Shown here in pieces: positions 7,274 through 15,884 of a stretch of 64,000 nt of DNA; the stretch's first letter is position 1, and every line of letters starts with the position of its first letter. The DNA lies in NCBI GenBank assembly GCA_963702055.1, contig OY969702.1, forward strand, positions 1,302,001 through 1,366,000. Direction: 5' to 3'. The position numbers were made by a program, and so were the translations under genes. This DNA comes from CAWINX01 sp963702055 (lineage in GTDB: Bacteria; Actinomycetota; Thermoleophilia; Solirubrobacterales; 70-9). The notes beneath the pieces are model-generated. The model was given only the letters and a program-made list of their open reading frames with translations. It did no database searches and was not told the origin of the DNA.

Positions 7274-7642
7274 TCAGTTGAGGCCGTGGAGGACGAAGGC
7301 GGTCTCGCCGGGGGCGATCATTCCCTGGGCGCGCGCCCTGGCGTCGATCGCGGCCGGGTCGTCGGCCGACTGGACGCGGCCGTGCAGGCGGGCGTTCTCG
7401 CGGAGCATCGTGTGTAGCTGGGCTTTCTCGGCGCTCGTCGCCCGGTAGGTCTTGACGAAGTCGATCGCCGGGTTCAGGTAGGAGTAGAGGACGGCGAAGA
7501 GGACCAGGGTGAGGGCGACGCGACCGACCCTGTCCCAGTGGATGCGACTCGCGCCGCGGCGGGCGGCGGGGCGCCTGCGAGCCGCCGGTCGGCGACGTGG
7601 CTTGTAGACGGTCCTCGACCCCGCGTAGGCGCGCGCTGCCAT
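7274..7642 (-). CDS. divIC: Septum formation initiator, DivIC/FtsB family
   Basis: This 122-residue bitopic protein has a basic cytosolic N-terminus (residues 1-38), one transmembrane helix (about 42-58) and an extracytoplasmic coiled coil (65-95). The end resembles the FtsB/DivIC domain (ARAQGMIAPGETAFVL). The family bridges FtsL and FtsQ/DivIB in the divisome. It lies 36 bp downstream of eno on the same strand, the arrangement seen in many bacteria (eno followed by ftsB). The N-terminal tail is unusually rich in Arg and Pro, as in other actinobacteria. Confidence 0.85.
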   Translation of the reverse strand: MAARAYAGSRTVYKPRRRPAARRRPAARRGASRIHWDRVGRVALTLVLFAVLYSYLNPAIDFVKTYRATSAEKAQLHTMLRENARLHGRVQSADDPAAIDARARAQGMIAPGETAFVLHGLN

Positions 7643-7678
7643 GCCCGGTCCTTTGCGGCCGGGCGTCGCATTCCTTCA

Positions 7679-8974
7679 CTACGTGGACGCCTGGACGAAT
7701 GCCTGCAGGCCGGGGAATTCCGCGGCGTCTCCCAGCTCTTCCTCTATCCGCAAAAGCCGGTTGTACTTGGCGACGCGGTCCGAGCGCGACGGGGCGCCCG
7801 TCTTGATCTGCCCGGCGCCGGTCGCGACGGCCAGGTCGGCGATCGTCGTGTCCTCGGTCTCGCCCGAGCGATGCGAGATGACCGTGGTGTAGCCGGCCTC
7901 GCGGGCGGTACGGATCGCCTCCAGCGTCTCGGTGAGGGTGCCGATCTGATTGACCTTGACGAGGATCGAGTTGCCGACCCCCAGCTCGATGCCACGCCGC
8001 AGCCGCTCCGGGTTGGTGACGAAGAGGTCGTCGCCGACCAGCTGCACCCGCTCGCCGAGGCGCTCGGTGAGCAGCTTCCAGCCGTCCCAGTCCTCCTCGT
8101 CCATCCCGTCCTCGAGCGAGACGATCGGATAGCGGGAGCAGGCGTCCTCCCAGTAAGCGGCCATCTCCTCGGGCGAGAGGGAGCGGCCCTCGTGCTCGAG
8201 GACGTAGGCGCCGTCGTGGAAGACCTCGCTGGTCGCCGGGTCGAGGGCGATGAAGACATCGGCGCCGGGCTCATAGCCGGCGGCCGCCACCCCGTCCAGC
8301 ACCGCTTGCAGCGCCGCCTCGTTGGACTCGAGGTTGGGCGCGAAGCCGCCCTCGTCCCCACCGGCGGTCGAGAGCCCCTTCGCGGCGAGACTCTTCTTCA
8401 GCGCGTGGAAGACCTCGGCACCGACCCGCAGGCACTCCGAGAAGCTCGTCGCGCCGGCCGGGACGATCATGAACTCCTGGAAGTCGACCGAGTTGTCGGC
8501 GTGGGCGCCGCCGTTCAGCACGTTCATCATCGGCACCGGCAGCAGGGTCGGCTCGCCGCCGCCGTAGAGCTCCGCCAGGTAGCGGTAGAGCGGCTGGCCC
8601 GAGTCCATCGCCGCCGCCTTCGCCGCCGCCAGCGAGACGCCGAGAATCGCGTTGGCGCCCAGCCGTCCCTTGTTCGGAGTCCCGTCCAGCTCGATCATCG
8701 TGCGGTCGAGGGCAGCCTGCCCGGCGGCGCGAGCGCCGCTCAGCGCCGCGGCGATCTCGCCGTTGACGTGGGCGACGGCGCGCGAGACGCCCTTGCCCGC
8801 CCAGGCGTCACCGCCGTCGCGCAGCTCGACCGCCTCGAACTCACCGGTCGAGGCGCCCGACGGAACCGCGGCGAGGCCGCGGGCGCCGGACTCGAGCGCC
8901 ACCTCGACCTCGACCGTCGGGTTGCCCCGCGAGTCGAGGATCTGGCGGGCATGAATGGAGGCGATAACGCTCAC
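7679..8974 (-). CDS. eno: Enolase
   Basis: This 431-residue enolase converts 2-phosphoglycerate to phosphoenolpyruvate in glycolysis. Typical segments are SRGNPTVEVEV near the N-terminus, the loop PSGASTGEFEAVELRDG, the metal-site region SVDFQEFMIVP, LVGDDLFVTNPERL, the catalytic lysine segment KVNQIGTLTE and SHRSGETEDT. Length is normal for the family. The GTG start at 8974 lies 9 nt after TAGACT (plus-strand AGTCTA at 8984-8989), so the mRNA is probably leaderless. The gene is followed by the divIC-like gene and preceded by a pair of palindromic repeats. Confidence 0.97.
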   Translation of the reverse strand: MSVIASIHARQILDSRGNPTVEVEVALESGARGLAAVPSGASTGEFEAVELRDGGDAWAGKGVSRAVAHVNGEIAAALSGARAAGQAALDRTMIELDGTPNKGRLGANAILGVSLAAAKAAAMDSGQPLYRYLAELYGGGEPTLLPVPMMNVLNGGAHADNSVDFQEFMIVPAGATSFSECLRVGAEVFHALKKSLAAKGLSTAGGDEGGFAPNLESNEAALQAVLDGVAAAGYEPGADVFIALDPATSEVFHDGAYVLEHEGRSLSPEEMAAYWEDACSRYPIVSLEDGMDEEDWDGWKLLTERLGERVQLVGDDLFVTNPERLRRGIELGVGNSILVKVNQIGTLTETLEAIRTAREAGYTTVISHRSGETEDTTIADLAVATGAGQIKTGAPSRSDRVAKYNRLLRIEEELGDAAEFPGLQAFVQAST

Positions 8975-9001
8975 GGGCGCGCCAGTCTATTAACCCGCAG
9001 C

Positions 9002-9117
9002 CCCGTTCCGCTGTTCCTTTGCCGCACATAGAGGGGCAAAGGAACAGCGGAAGCTGGAGCTTTCCGTTCCACTGTGCTTTTGCCTCATATAACGCGGCAA
9101 AGGAACAACGGAACGGG
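9002..9117. repeat. Two palindromic repeat units (13-bp-arm family)
   Basis: Unit 1 has perfect arms CCGCTGTTCCTTT (9008-9020) and AAAGGAACAGCGG (9038-9050) with a 17-nt loop, as in the copy at 3092-3134. Unit 2 (9064-9116) is imperfect, with CCGTTCC and GGAACGG outer arms. The pair fills the space between the foldase stop and the eno promoter. Confidence 0.75.
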
Positions 9118-9123
9118 AAGACG

Positions 9124-10515
9124 TTACGGCGCGGTGGTGGGGGCGCCGGTAGGCGCGCCGGTGGCGCCGGGGGGCGCGCCGGTGGCGCCGGGCACGGCGC
9201 CCGGGATCCCGCCCGGAATGCCGGGCGTCGCCGGGGTCGGTTTGAGACCCGCGGGCTGGGGGCGCTGCGGCAGCTGCTGCCCTTTCGGGGTCAGCAGCGA
9301 GACCGTGCCGGGGCGAGCCGGAGCGAGCTGCTGGACCGGCGCCGGGCAGGCAGCGGGGAGGCCCCCTTTCGGGTTCGCCTCATAGCAGGTGGGCGGCGCG
9401 CCGGAGGGGTGCCCGTTGCCCTTGAAGTTCGCGCAACGGTCGATCACGTAGCCGGAGGCGCAGAAGGTCCGCGACTGCCACTTGCTCCCATAGCTGGCGA
9501 GGAACGCGCTGAAGGCGTCCTGCTGCGCCTGCTGTTGCAGCTGGGAGCTGATCTGAGACTGCACGTCTTTGAGCGACTGGACTTTCTCCGGCGTGACTTT
9601 CTCGACCTCGAAGACGTAGTAACCGAGGGAGGTCTTGACCGGGCCCTCGATCTGACCAGTGGGGGCGCCGAAGATGTCGCTGTTCAGCGGCTCCTCAACC
9701 AGGCCGTTGCTGAGGCCCGACCGCAGGCCGCCGTTGGTTTTCGAGGTCGCATCGGTCGAGTACTGCTTGGCGACCTTCCCCCAATTGAGGACCGAGTCGT
9801 CCTTCTGAAGCGCCGCCTGCGCCTGCTCGACCTTCGCCTTGTCCTTGTTGAGAATGAGGCGGACGTCGCGCGTCGCCGGCTGGGTGAACTGGGACTTCGC
9901 CGCCGCGTAGTAATCGCTGATCTGGCTGCTCGACGGTTTCGGCACGCCTTTGGCGACCCGTTGCTGGATGTCCTGGCTGAGCAGCTGGAGCTTCACCCGC
10001 TCGTCGACATCGGCCTGGGTGAAGTGGGACGTCTTGAGGAAGTTCTGGTAGGCGGCATCGGTTTTGAAGTTCTGCTTTTTGATCTGCGCAAGCTGGGCGG
10101 AGATCTGCTCCTGGGTCACCGTGACCCCCATCTCAGCGGCCTGGCCCTGGATCCAGACGGTGTCGAGCAGGTCGCCCATCGCCGCTTTCTTCAAGTCCTC
10201 GTACTGTTTGTCGCCCGGTTGGGGGATCGATTTGAGGCCGGCGCGGGCGGCGGTCTGAACCACCGACTTGTCGTAATCGGCCTTGGTGATGTTGCCGATG
10301 TCGCTCGGCACGTCTTGGACCAGCGCGACATCCCCGGCGGGGACGCTCGGGTGGCCGATGCCGTCGGCGATCGCAATGCCGGCGAAGAGGACGACTAGAG
10401 CGACGCCGAAAACGAGCAGGCCGAAGCGCTGCAACGGCGCAATGCCGGAGGAGCGCTTGGCGCTCCCGCTCGTCCCCTTGCCCGTCGTGGGTCTCTTGCG
10501 CTTGCTTGGACTCAC
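9124..10515 (-). CDS. Membrane-anchored SurA-like peptidyl-prolyl isomerase
   Basis: This 463-residue protein has a basic N-terminus (1-30), a membrane anchor (about 31-51) and a SurA/PrsA-like chaperone region. A degenerate parvulin domain follows (roughly residues 210-325, with GGLRSGLSNG and GYYVFEVEKV). Family members assist folding of exported proteins. The last about 60 residues are a low-complexity Pro/Gly/Ala/Thr tail (for example GATGAPPGATGAPTGAP), likely wall-spanning or disordered. There is no lipobox. The GTG start overlaps the mfd stop as GTGA, so translation is probably coupled to mfd. Confidence 0.78.
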   Translation of the reverse strand: MSPSKRKRPTTGKGTSGSAKRSSGIAPLQRFGLLVFGVALVVLFAGIAIADGIGHPSVPAGDVALVQDVPSDIGNITKADYDKSVVQTAARAGLKSIPQPGDKQYEDLKKAAMGDLLDTVWIQGQAAEMGVTVTQEQISAQLAQIKKQNFKTDAAYQNFLKTSHFTQADVDERVKLQLLSQDIQQRVAKGVPKPSSSQISDYYAAAKSQFTQPATRDVRLILNKDKAKVEQAQAALQKDDSVLNWGKVAKQYSTDATSKTNGGLRSGLSNGLVEEPLNSDIFGAPTGQIEGPVKTSLGYYVFEVEKVTPEKVQSLKDVQSQISSQLQQQAQQDAFSAFLASYGSKWQSRTFCASGYVIDRCANFKGNGHPSGAPPTCYEANPKGGLPAACPAPVQQLAPARPGTVSLLTPKGQQLPQRPQPAGLKPTPATPGIPGGIPGAVPGATGAPPGATGAPTGAPTTAP

Positions 10516-13500
10516 GCGGCGGGCAGCATATCCGATGCAACCTTTATGTCCCTTAAAGCGTTCGCCAGCGCCAGCACCGCAGCCAGTCGCGCTTCGGCAT
10601 CGTCGGGGACGCGAACGGCGACGGTCTTCTCCCGCCACTCGTAAACCGCGCCCTCGACCGCCTCGCGCAGCGCCCCGGCCTGCTCGGAATCGAGTTCGAC
10701 GCCGGTGACGGTGAGTCGTCCCCCGCGGAACTCGACGCTGCGCGCGCCGGCCAGCCCCAACTCGATCCTGGCCCGCTGCAGGGACAGCAAATTCTCAACC
10801 TCGGGAGGCGGTGGGCCGAAGCGGTCGCTTAATTCGTCGCGGATCGCCCGCAGCTCGCCGGGGGCGCGTGCCGCCACGATCCGCCGATGGACGTCGATCT
10901 TCGCCGCCTCGAAGGGAATGAAGGCCGCCGGCAGGTAGGCGTCGACAGGAACGTCGAGGCGAACCGGCTCCGGCGCCTCCTCCCCGGCGCCGTCGCGGCC
11001 GGCGGCCTCCCCCACCGCCTCATCGATCATCTGGCAGTACAGCTCGAAGCCGACCGCAGCGACGTGGCCGGACTGCTCGTCGCCGAGCAGGTCGCCGGCG
11101 CCGCGGATGTCGAGGTCGCGCATCGCGATGCGGAAGCCGGAGCCAAGTTCGGTGTGGTCGGCAAGGGTCGAGAGCCGCGCCGCCGCCTCCTCGGTAAGCG
11201 CCTCCGGCGACGGGTAGAGCAGGTAGGCGAAGGCGCGCTCGCGGGAACGCCCGACCCGACCGCGGATCTGGTAGGCCTGAGAGAGGCCGAGTTGGTCGGC
11301 GCGCTCGACGATCAGCGTGTTGGCGGTGGGGATGTCGAGACCGGACTCGATGATCGTCGTCGTGACCAGGCAGTCGGCGCCGCCGCGCAGGAAGCCGAGC
11401 ATCGTCTCCTCAAGCCGGCGCTCGTCCATCTGGCCGTGCGCCTCGGCGAAGCGCGCCCCGGGGACGAGGCCGCGCAGGCGCTCGGCGACCTCCGGCAGCG
11501 AGTCGATCCGGTTGTGGAGGAAGAAGGCCTGGCCGCCGCGCTCGACCTCGCGCTCGATCGCCCGCCGCACCAGGTCCTCGTCGTAAGGGCCGACGTAGGT
11601 GCGGACCGGGCGACGGCCCTCGGGGGGCGTCTCGATCACCGAGATGTCGCGCAGTCCCGCGAGGCTCATCTGCAGGGTGCGGGGGATCGGCGTCGCCGAG
11701 AGTGAGAGCACGTCGACCTTCAGCTTCAGCTGGCGCAGCAGCTCCTTCTGCTTGACCCCGAAGCGCTGCTCCTCGTCGACAATGACCAGCCCCAGCTCCT
11801 TGGCGCGGACATCGCGCGAGAGCAGGCGGTGGGTGCCGATCAAGATGTCGACTTTGCCCCCCTCGAACTCCTTCAGCACCGCCTTCACCTCGGCCGGCTT
11901 GCGCAACCGGGAGACGCCCTCGACGACGAAGGGGAGGTCGGCGAGGCGCTCGCGGAAAGTGCCGAAGTGCTGCTGGGCGAGGATCGTCGTCGGCACCAGC
12001 ATCATCACCTGCTTGCCGTCGGAAGCCGCCTTGACCGCGGCCCGCAGGGCAACCTCGGTCTTGCCGAAGCCGACGTCGCCGCAGACGAGGCGGTCCATCG
12101 GGCGCTCGGACTCCATGTCCTCCTTGACCGCCTCGATCGCCTCCAGCTGGTCGGCGGTCTCGCGGTAGGGGAAGGCCGTCTCCATCGCGATCTGCCACTC
12201 GCCGTCGGGCCCGAAGGGGTGGCCCTTGCGGGTGCGCCGCTCGGCGTAGAGGTTGAGCAGCTCGCCGGCCAGGGCGCCCGCCGCCTTACGCGCCCGTGCC
12301 TTCAGGTTCTGCCAGCGCTTGCCGCCCAGCGCCGAGAGCGCCGGCTCGCCGCCGGCGCCGACGTAGCGACTCAGCTTGGCGAGCTGGTCGGTGGGGACGT
12401 AGACGCGGTCCTCTCCCTTGTACTCAAGGTAGAGGTAGTCGCGGGTGACGCCGCCCACCTCGCGCGTCTCGAAGCCGGCGAAGCGGGCGACGCCGTGGTC
12501 CTCGTGGACGACGTAGTCGCCGACCCGCAGGTCGCTGAAGGCGAGGCGGCCGCGGGCGGCGCCGGGGGCGCGGTCCTCGGTTCGGGCGCGGCGATGGACG
12601 AGGCGGCGGAAGGGATAGACGGCGAGTTTCAGCTCGGGGCTGACGAAGCCCTCGCGCAGGCGCGCCGCGGCGAAGGAGAGGCCGGGGTCGGGCGAGATTC
12701 GACCGCCCTCGAGCATCGAGACGTCGAGGCGGTCGAAGTTGTAGCGAGTGCGCTCGGCCTCGCCGAGGTTGTCGAAGGCAACGACCGTGCGGTAGCCGGA
12801 GCGGATCAGTTTCTCCAGCTCCGGCTCGGCCTCCTTGACACTGCGGGCCGGAGACTCGGCGCGGGCGGCGCGAAAGGCGTCGGAGTCCTCCTCACCGGCG
12901 CCGCTCAGGGAGAGGGCGGCGCGCTCGTCGAGGGGCGCTGCGACATCGACGTAGAGATGGCGGGCGTCGTCGGCGTGCATTGCCGCCGTCGCGTCCTCCC
13001 AGTGGTCGCGCAGGGCGGACTCGATCTCGTCGGCTGCGGCGAGGATCACCGCGGCGGAGTCGGGGACGAGATCGAGCGGCGCACCGAACTGCTCCAGCGG
13101 CAGGACGTCGGCGAGGCTCGGCGGCCCCTCCCCCGCCTCGGCGGCCTCCATCGCCGCCAGCTCGGCCAGCTCGCGGTGCTCGACGTCGAGCTCGGCGGCG
13201 GGGGCCAGCTCGACCCGCTCGGCGTCTCCGAGCGAGCGCTGGGTAAAGGTCGAGAACCAGCGCATCGACTCGACCTCGTCTCCGAACAGCTCGATCCGCA
13301 CGGCGCGGTCCTCGGTGGCGGGAAAGGCGTCAAGGATGCCGCCGCGGACCGCAAACTGGCCGCGCTCCTCGACCTGCTCGACCCGCTCGTAACCGGCGGC
13401 GGAGAGGTCGGTGGCGACGGCCGCGAGGTCGACCTCTTCGCCGCGGGCGATCGCGAAGCCGGCGGGGCGCAGCGAGGCGTCGGGAACGGCCTCGGCGAGG

Positions 13501-13988
13501 GCGGTGGCGGAGGCGACGACGATCGCGTCGTCCTCCCCCCGGGAGAGCGCGTCGAGCGCGTCGATCCGCAGTCCGATCAGGTGGGGAGGCGGGGCGACGT
13601 GGGAGGCGTAGCCGGTTCCGCGCGAGGGATAGAGACGGACCCGACGGGGCGCGAGGTAGGCGCGCAGGTCGGCCGCCAGGTCACGGGCGGAGCGATCGTC
13701 GGCGGCGACGATCAGGGCGGGTCGCTCGGCGAGGCCGCGGTCGTCCTCAAGCAGCGCAGCCAGCAGCAGCGGGCGCAGCATCGTCGAGACGGAGATGGCG
13801 ACGGTCTCGCCGCCTGCGACAGCGTCGCGAACGCGACCGGAGAGCGCGTGGACGCGCTCGTTCTCGAGCGCCAGGTCTATGAGGGGGCGAATTGAGATGG
13901 CTCGGGGGCTTATACGTTCATGCGGGCGGAGGATCCTAGCGTTTCGGCATGAACCATTTGAGTACCATATGGTCGTAATGGCACGCAA
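10512..13988 (-). CDS. mfd: Transcription-repair coupling factor Mfd (start unresolved)
   Basis: Mfd removes stalled RNA polymerase and recruits UvrA. All modules are visible in order: UvrB-homology region, RNA-polymerase-interaction domain (LRVGDYVVHEDHGVARFAGFE), the helicase domain with Walker A GDVGFGKTEVAL and the DEEQRFG box, and the C-terminal TRCF domain. Homology begins near IRPLIDLALEN (about 13895). No ATG, GTG or TTG exists in frame between there and a TTG at 13988, which would overlap the divergent antitoxin gene. The 5' end given is therefore only the outer limit. Length otherwise fits the family (about 1130 residues). Confidence 0.95.
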   Translation of the reverse strand: MRAITTIWYSNGSCRNARILRPHERISPRAISIRPLIDLALENERVHALSGRVRDAVAGGETVAISVSTMLRPLLLAALLEDDRGLAERPALIVAADDRSARDLAADLRAYLAPRRVRLYPSRGTGYASHVAPPPHLIGLRIDALDALSRGEDDAIVVASATALAEAVPDASLRPAGFAIARGEEVDLAAVATDLSAAGYERVEQVEERGQFAVRGGILDAFPATEDRAVRIELFGDEVESMRWFSTFTQRSLGDAERVELAPAAELDVEHRELAELAAMEAAEAGEGPPSLADVLPLEQFGAPLDLVPDSAAVILAAADEIESALRDHWEDATAAMHADDARHLYVDVAAPLDERAALSLSGAGEEDSDAFRAARAESPARSVKEAEPELEKLIRSGYRTVVAFDNLGEAERTRYNFDRLDVSMLEGGRISPDPGLSFAAARLREGFVSPELKLAVYPFRRLVHRRARTEDRAPGAARGRLAFSDLRVGDYVVHEDHGVARFAGFETREVGGVTRDYLYLEYKGEDRVYVPTDQLAKLSRYVGAGGEPALSALGGKRWQNLKARARKAAGALAGELLNLYAERRTRKGHPFGPDGEWQIAMETAFPYRETADQLEAIEAVKEDMESERPMDRLVCGDVGFGKTEVALRAAVKAASDGKQVMMLVPTTILAQQHFGTFRERLADLPFVVEGVSRLRKPAEVKAVLKEFEGGKVDILIGTHRLLSRDVRAKELGLVIVDEEQRFGVKQKELLRQLKLKVDVLSLSATPIPRTLQMSLAGLRDISVIETPPEGRRPVRTYVGPYDEDLVRRAIEREVERGGQAFFLHNRIDSLPEVAERLRGLVPGARFAEAHGQMDERRLEETMLGFLRGGADCLVTTTIIESGLDIPTANTLIVERADQLGLSQAYQIRGRVGRSRERAFAYLLYPSPEALTEEAAARLSTLADHTELGSGFRIAMRDLDIRGAGDLLGDEQSGHVAAVGFELYCQMIDEAVGEAAGRDGAGEEAPEPVRLDVPVDAYLPAAFIPFEAAKIDVHRRIVAARAPGELRAIRDELSDRFGPPPPEVENLLSLQRARIELGLAGARSVEFRGGRLTVTGVELDSEQAGALREAVEGAVYEWREKTVAVRVPDDAEARLAAVLALANALRDIKVASDMLPAA
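13963..13973 (+). promoter_or_regulatory. Promoter and palindrome of the mazEF-type module
   Basis: TACCAT (13963-13968) is positioned 9 nt before the ATG at 13978 and fits a leaderless -10. The palindrome ACCATATGGT (13964-13973) overlaps it. Ribbon-helix-helix antitoxins normally bind such operators to autoregulate, so this is a plausible binding site. Confidence 0.5.
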
Positions 13989-14229
13989 GCAGGCGCTGGT
14001 GCAGCTCTCCGAGGAGCTGCTGGATCTACTCGACCGCGAGGCAGCCCGGCGCGGAGTCTCCCGCTCCGCGCTGATCCGCGAAGCGATCGAGCGGCACCTC
14101 GATGCCGAGCGACGAGCCGAAATCGATCGGCAGATCGTCGAGGGCTACCGGCGGATCCCGGAAACCGAGGAAGAGCTCGAGTGGGCTGAGCAATCCGGCC
14201 GCGAGATGCTCGAAGAGGAATCCTGGTGA
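13978..14229 (+). CDS. Ribbon-helix-helix antitoxin, partner of MazF/PemK toxin
   Basis: This 83-residue protein starts with a ribbon-helix-helix DNA-binding domain: ALVQLSEELLDLLDREAARRG, then VSRSALIREAIERHL, in residues 5-45. An acidic C-terminal tail (55-83) would bind the toxin. The ATG at 13978 is preferred over one at 13969 because the -10 TACCAT lies 9 nt upstream of it. The stop TGA overlaps the toxin GTG start (GTGA), typical of type II toxin-antitoxin operons. It is divergent from mfd. Confidence 0.85.
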   Translation: MARKQALVQLSEELLDLLDREAARRGVSRSALIREAIERHLDAERRAEIDRQIVEGYRRIPETEEELEWAEQSGREMLEEESW

Positions 14230-14531
14230 ACCGCGGAGAGGTGTGGTGGTACGAAGACGGCGCCAAGCGGCGCCCCGCCTGCATCCTCACCCGGGACGTG
14301 GCGATTCCGATCCTGAGTCGGTTACTGATCGCCCCCGCGACCACGACCATCCGCGACATCCCCACCGAGGTCGCACTGACCTTCGACGACGGAATGCCGA
14401 AAGAGTGTGTGCTCAGCCTTGACAACGTCCGCATGGTGTCGAAGTCGAGGCTGATCGCGCCGATCACTCGCCTCTCCCCCATGCGCATGCAAGAGATCTG
14501 CGCCGCCCTCGGCGCGGCGATCGACTGCTGA
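14226..14531 (+). CDS. MazF/PemK-family mRNA interferase toxin
   Basis: This 101-residue toxin shows the family start RGEVWWYEDGAKRRPACIL and the conserved C-terminal block CVLSLDNVRMVSKSRL. MazF/PemK toxins are ribosome-independent endoribonucleases of SH3-like fold. The conserved Arg-Pro near residue 16-17 is present. Translation is coupled to the upstream antitoxin by a GTGA overlap. It ends 26 bp before the convergent enoyl-CoA hydratase gene, with a small hairpin (GAGGC-GCCTC) between them. Confidence 0.88.
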   Translation: MNRGEVWWYEDGAKRRPACILTRDVAIPILSRLLIAPATTTIRDIPTEVALTFDDGMPKECVLSLDNVRMVSKSRLIAPITRLSPMRMQEICAALGAAIDC

Positions 14532-14557
14532 GGCTCCGCGCCTCTCGCCTGGCTTTC

Positions 14558-15280
14558 TCAGGCCCGGTGGGGCAGGCCCGGACCGGTGCGCTGCCACTCG
14601 ACCTGGCCGACGCCTTCGGCCTGAGAACGCCCCTCGACGTCGTCCCACTCGTGCAGCATCCGCTTGAGGCGGGCGACCGCCTCGGGGGGATGGACGGCGA
14701 CTTCGGCGGCAAGGCCGAGAGCCGCCTCCTCGGTCGCGGCGGCGGGGGCGATGCGGTTGACGAGGCCGAGCCGCAGAGCCTCGTCGGCGCTGACCGTGCG
14801 CGAGGAGAGCAGCAGGTACTTGGCGGCGGCCAACCCGCAGAGTGTGACCAGGCGGGCGGGCCCGACCGGCACGCCCAGCGCCGCACCGGGGAAGCGCATT
14901 CGTAGATTTGAGCCGCCGACCCGCATGTCGCAGGCGATCGCGATCTCGGCGCCGCCGCCGACCACGTCGCCGTGACAGACGGCGATCGTCGGCTTGGGGA
15001 AGGCGACGATCGCGTCGTAGAGGTCGGCGAAGAGCTGCATGCGGCGGACCTTGCCCTCCTCGTCGAGCTCCTCGCGAACGTCGGCGCCGGCGGAGAGTCC
15101 CATCTGGTCGGAGGAGGTGACGAGCAGGACGCGGACCGCGTCGTCGGAGCGCGCCACCGCGAGGCGCTCGAGCATCTCGGCGAGCATCTGGGTGTTGATC
15201 GCATTGCGGGCATCGGGCCGCTGCAGGCGCAGGATCCCGATGCCGCGCTCGTCGAGTTCGTAGCCGATCAGCTCACTCAC
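14558..15280 (-). CDS. Enoyl-CoA hydratase/isomerase family protein
   Basis: This 240-residue crotonase-fold protein acts on acyl-CoA thioesters. The oxyanion-hole segments are SAGADVRE (63-70) and VVGGGAEIAIACD (106-118). E112 matches the first catalytic glutamate. The position of the second catalytic glutamate falls in PGAALGVPVG, which has no acidic residue, so classical hydratase activity is doubtful. Isomerase or other crotonase chemistry is possible. The GTG start follows TAGGTT by 6 nt, so it may be leaderless from a promoter inside the end of pth, with which it overlaps by 8 nt. Confidence 0.8.
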   Translation of the reverse strand: MSELIGYELDERGIGILRLQRPDARNAINTQMLAEMLERLAVARSDDAVRVLLVTSSDQMGLSAGADVREELDEEGKVRRMQLFADLYDAIVAFPKPTIAVCHGDVVGGGAEIAIACDMRVGGSNLRMRFPGAALGVPVGPARLVTLCGLAAAKYLLLSSRTVSADEALRLGLVNRIAPAAATEEAALGLAAEVAVHPPEAVARLKRMLHEWDDVEGRSQAEGVGQVEWQRTGPGLPHRA

Positions 15281-15881
15281 GGGCGGAACCTAGCTCTTCG
15301 ACCAGCCGCTCGGCTTCGTCGGCGGCGCGGCCGATCAGCTCGGCGACCTCGTCGCGGGACTCGCGAAAGCGCGAGAGCACGTAGGAGGAGACGACCTCGG
15401 GATCGCTCGAGTCGGGCCTCCCCACTCCCACCCGGACCCGCCAGAACTCGGCGTCGCCGAAGCCCCGCTTCAGGCTCTTCAGCCCGTTGTGGCCGGCGAG
15501 GCCGCCGCCCAGGCGCGGCTGGACCTCGCCGAAGGGCAGGTCGATCTCGTCGTGGAGGACGACGACGCGGTCCAGCGGCGCCTTCAGCGAGCCGCGCGCC
15601 GGCCCGGCCGAGTTGCCGGAATCGTTCATGTAGGTCTGCGGCAGCAGGATCGCCACCCGCGGCCCGCCGGGGCCGGTCCGGCCCTCGGTGAGCAGACCGC
15701 CGAACTTCTGCTTGGCTCGGGGCAACTCCCAGCGACGCGAGAGCTCGGCGCCGACCTCAAAGCCGACATTGTGGCGGGTCCCCTCGTGCTCGCGACCGGG
15801 GTTGCCGAGGCCGACGATCAGGATGCGGTCGCCCGCCCCGCCGTCTTCGCCACGATCGGCCCGGCGGCGAAAGAGGGGCAG
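15273..15881 (-). CDS. pth: Peptidyl-tRNA hydrolase, apparently with a CTG start
   Basis: Pth releases peptides from drop-off peptidyl-tRNA. The catalytic set is complete when read from a CTG at 15881: N27 in VGLGNPG, H37 in TRHN, N86 in YMN and D111 in LHDEID. No ATG, GTG or TTG exists in frame between the rplY stop (15885-15887) and the conserved ILIVGLGNPG. The CTG is preceded by GGGGAG with 6 nt spacing, a good ribosome-binding site located at the end of rplY. The product would be 202 residues. A start at the next ATG-like codon would delete the active site. Confidence 0.88.
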   Translation of the reverse strand: MPLFRRRADRGEDGGAGDRILIVGLGNPGREHEGTRHNVGFEVGAELSRRWELPRAKQKFGGLLTEGRTGPGGPRVAILLPQTYMNDSGNSAGPARGSLKAPLDRVVVLHDEIDLPFGEVQPRLGGGLAGHNGLKSLKRGFGDAEFWRVRVGVGRPDSSDPEVVSSYVLSRFRESRDEVAELIGRAADEAERLVEELGSARE

Positions 15882-15884
15882 CGG

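Noticed and set aside
11829..13895. 688-codon open frame on the plus strand
   Set aside because: It is antisense to mfd. Its product is Gly/Val/Arg-rich with no family motifs, a typical mirror frame in GC-rich DNA.
13989..14488. 192-codon minus-strand frame opposite the toxin-antitoxin pair
   Set aside because: It is antisense to both toxin and antitoxin, which carry clear family motifs.
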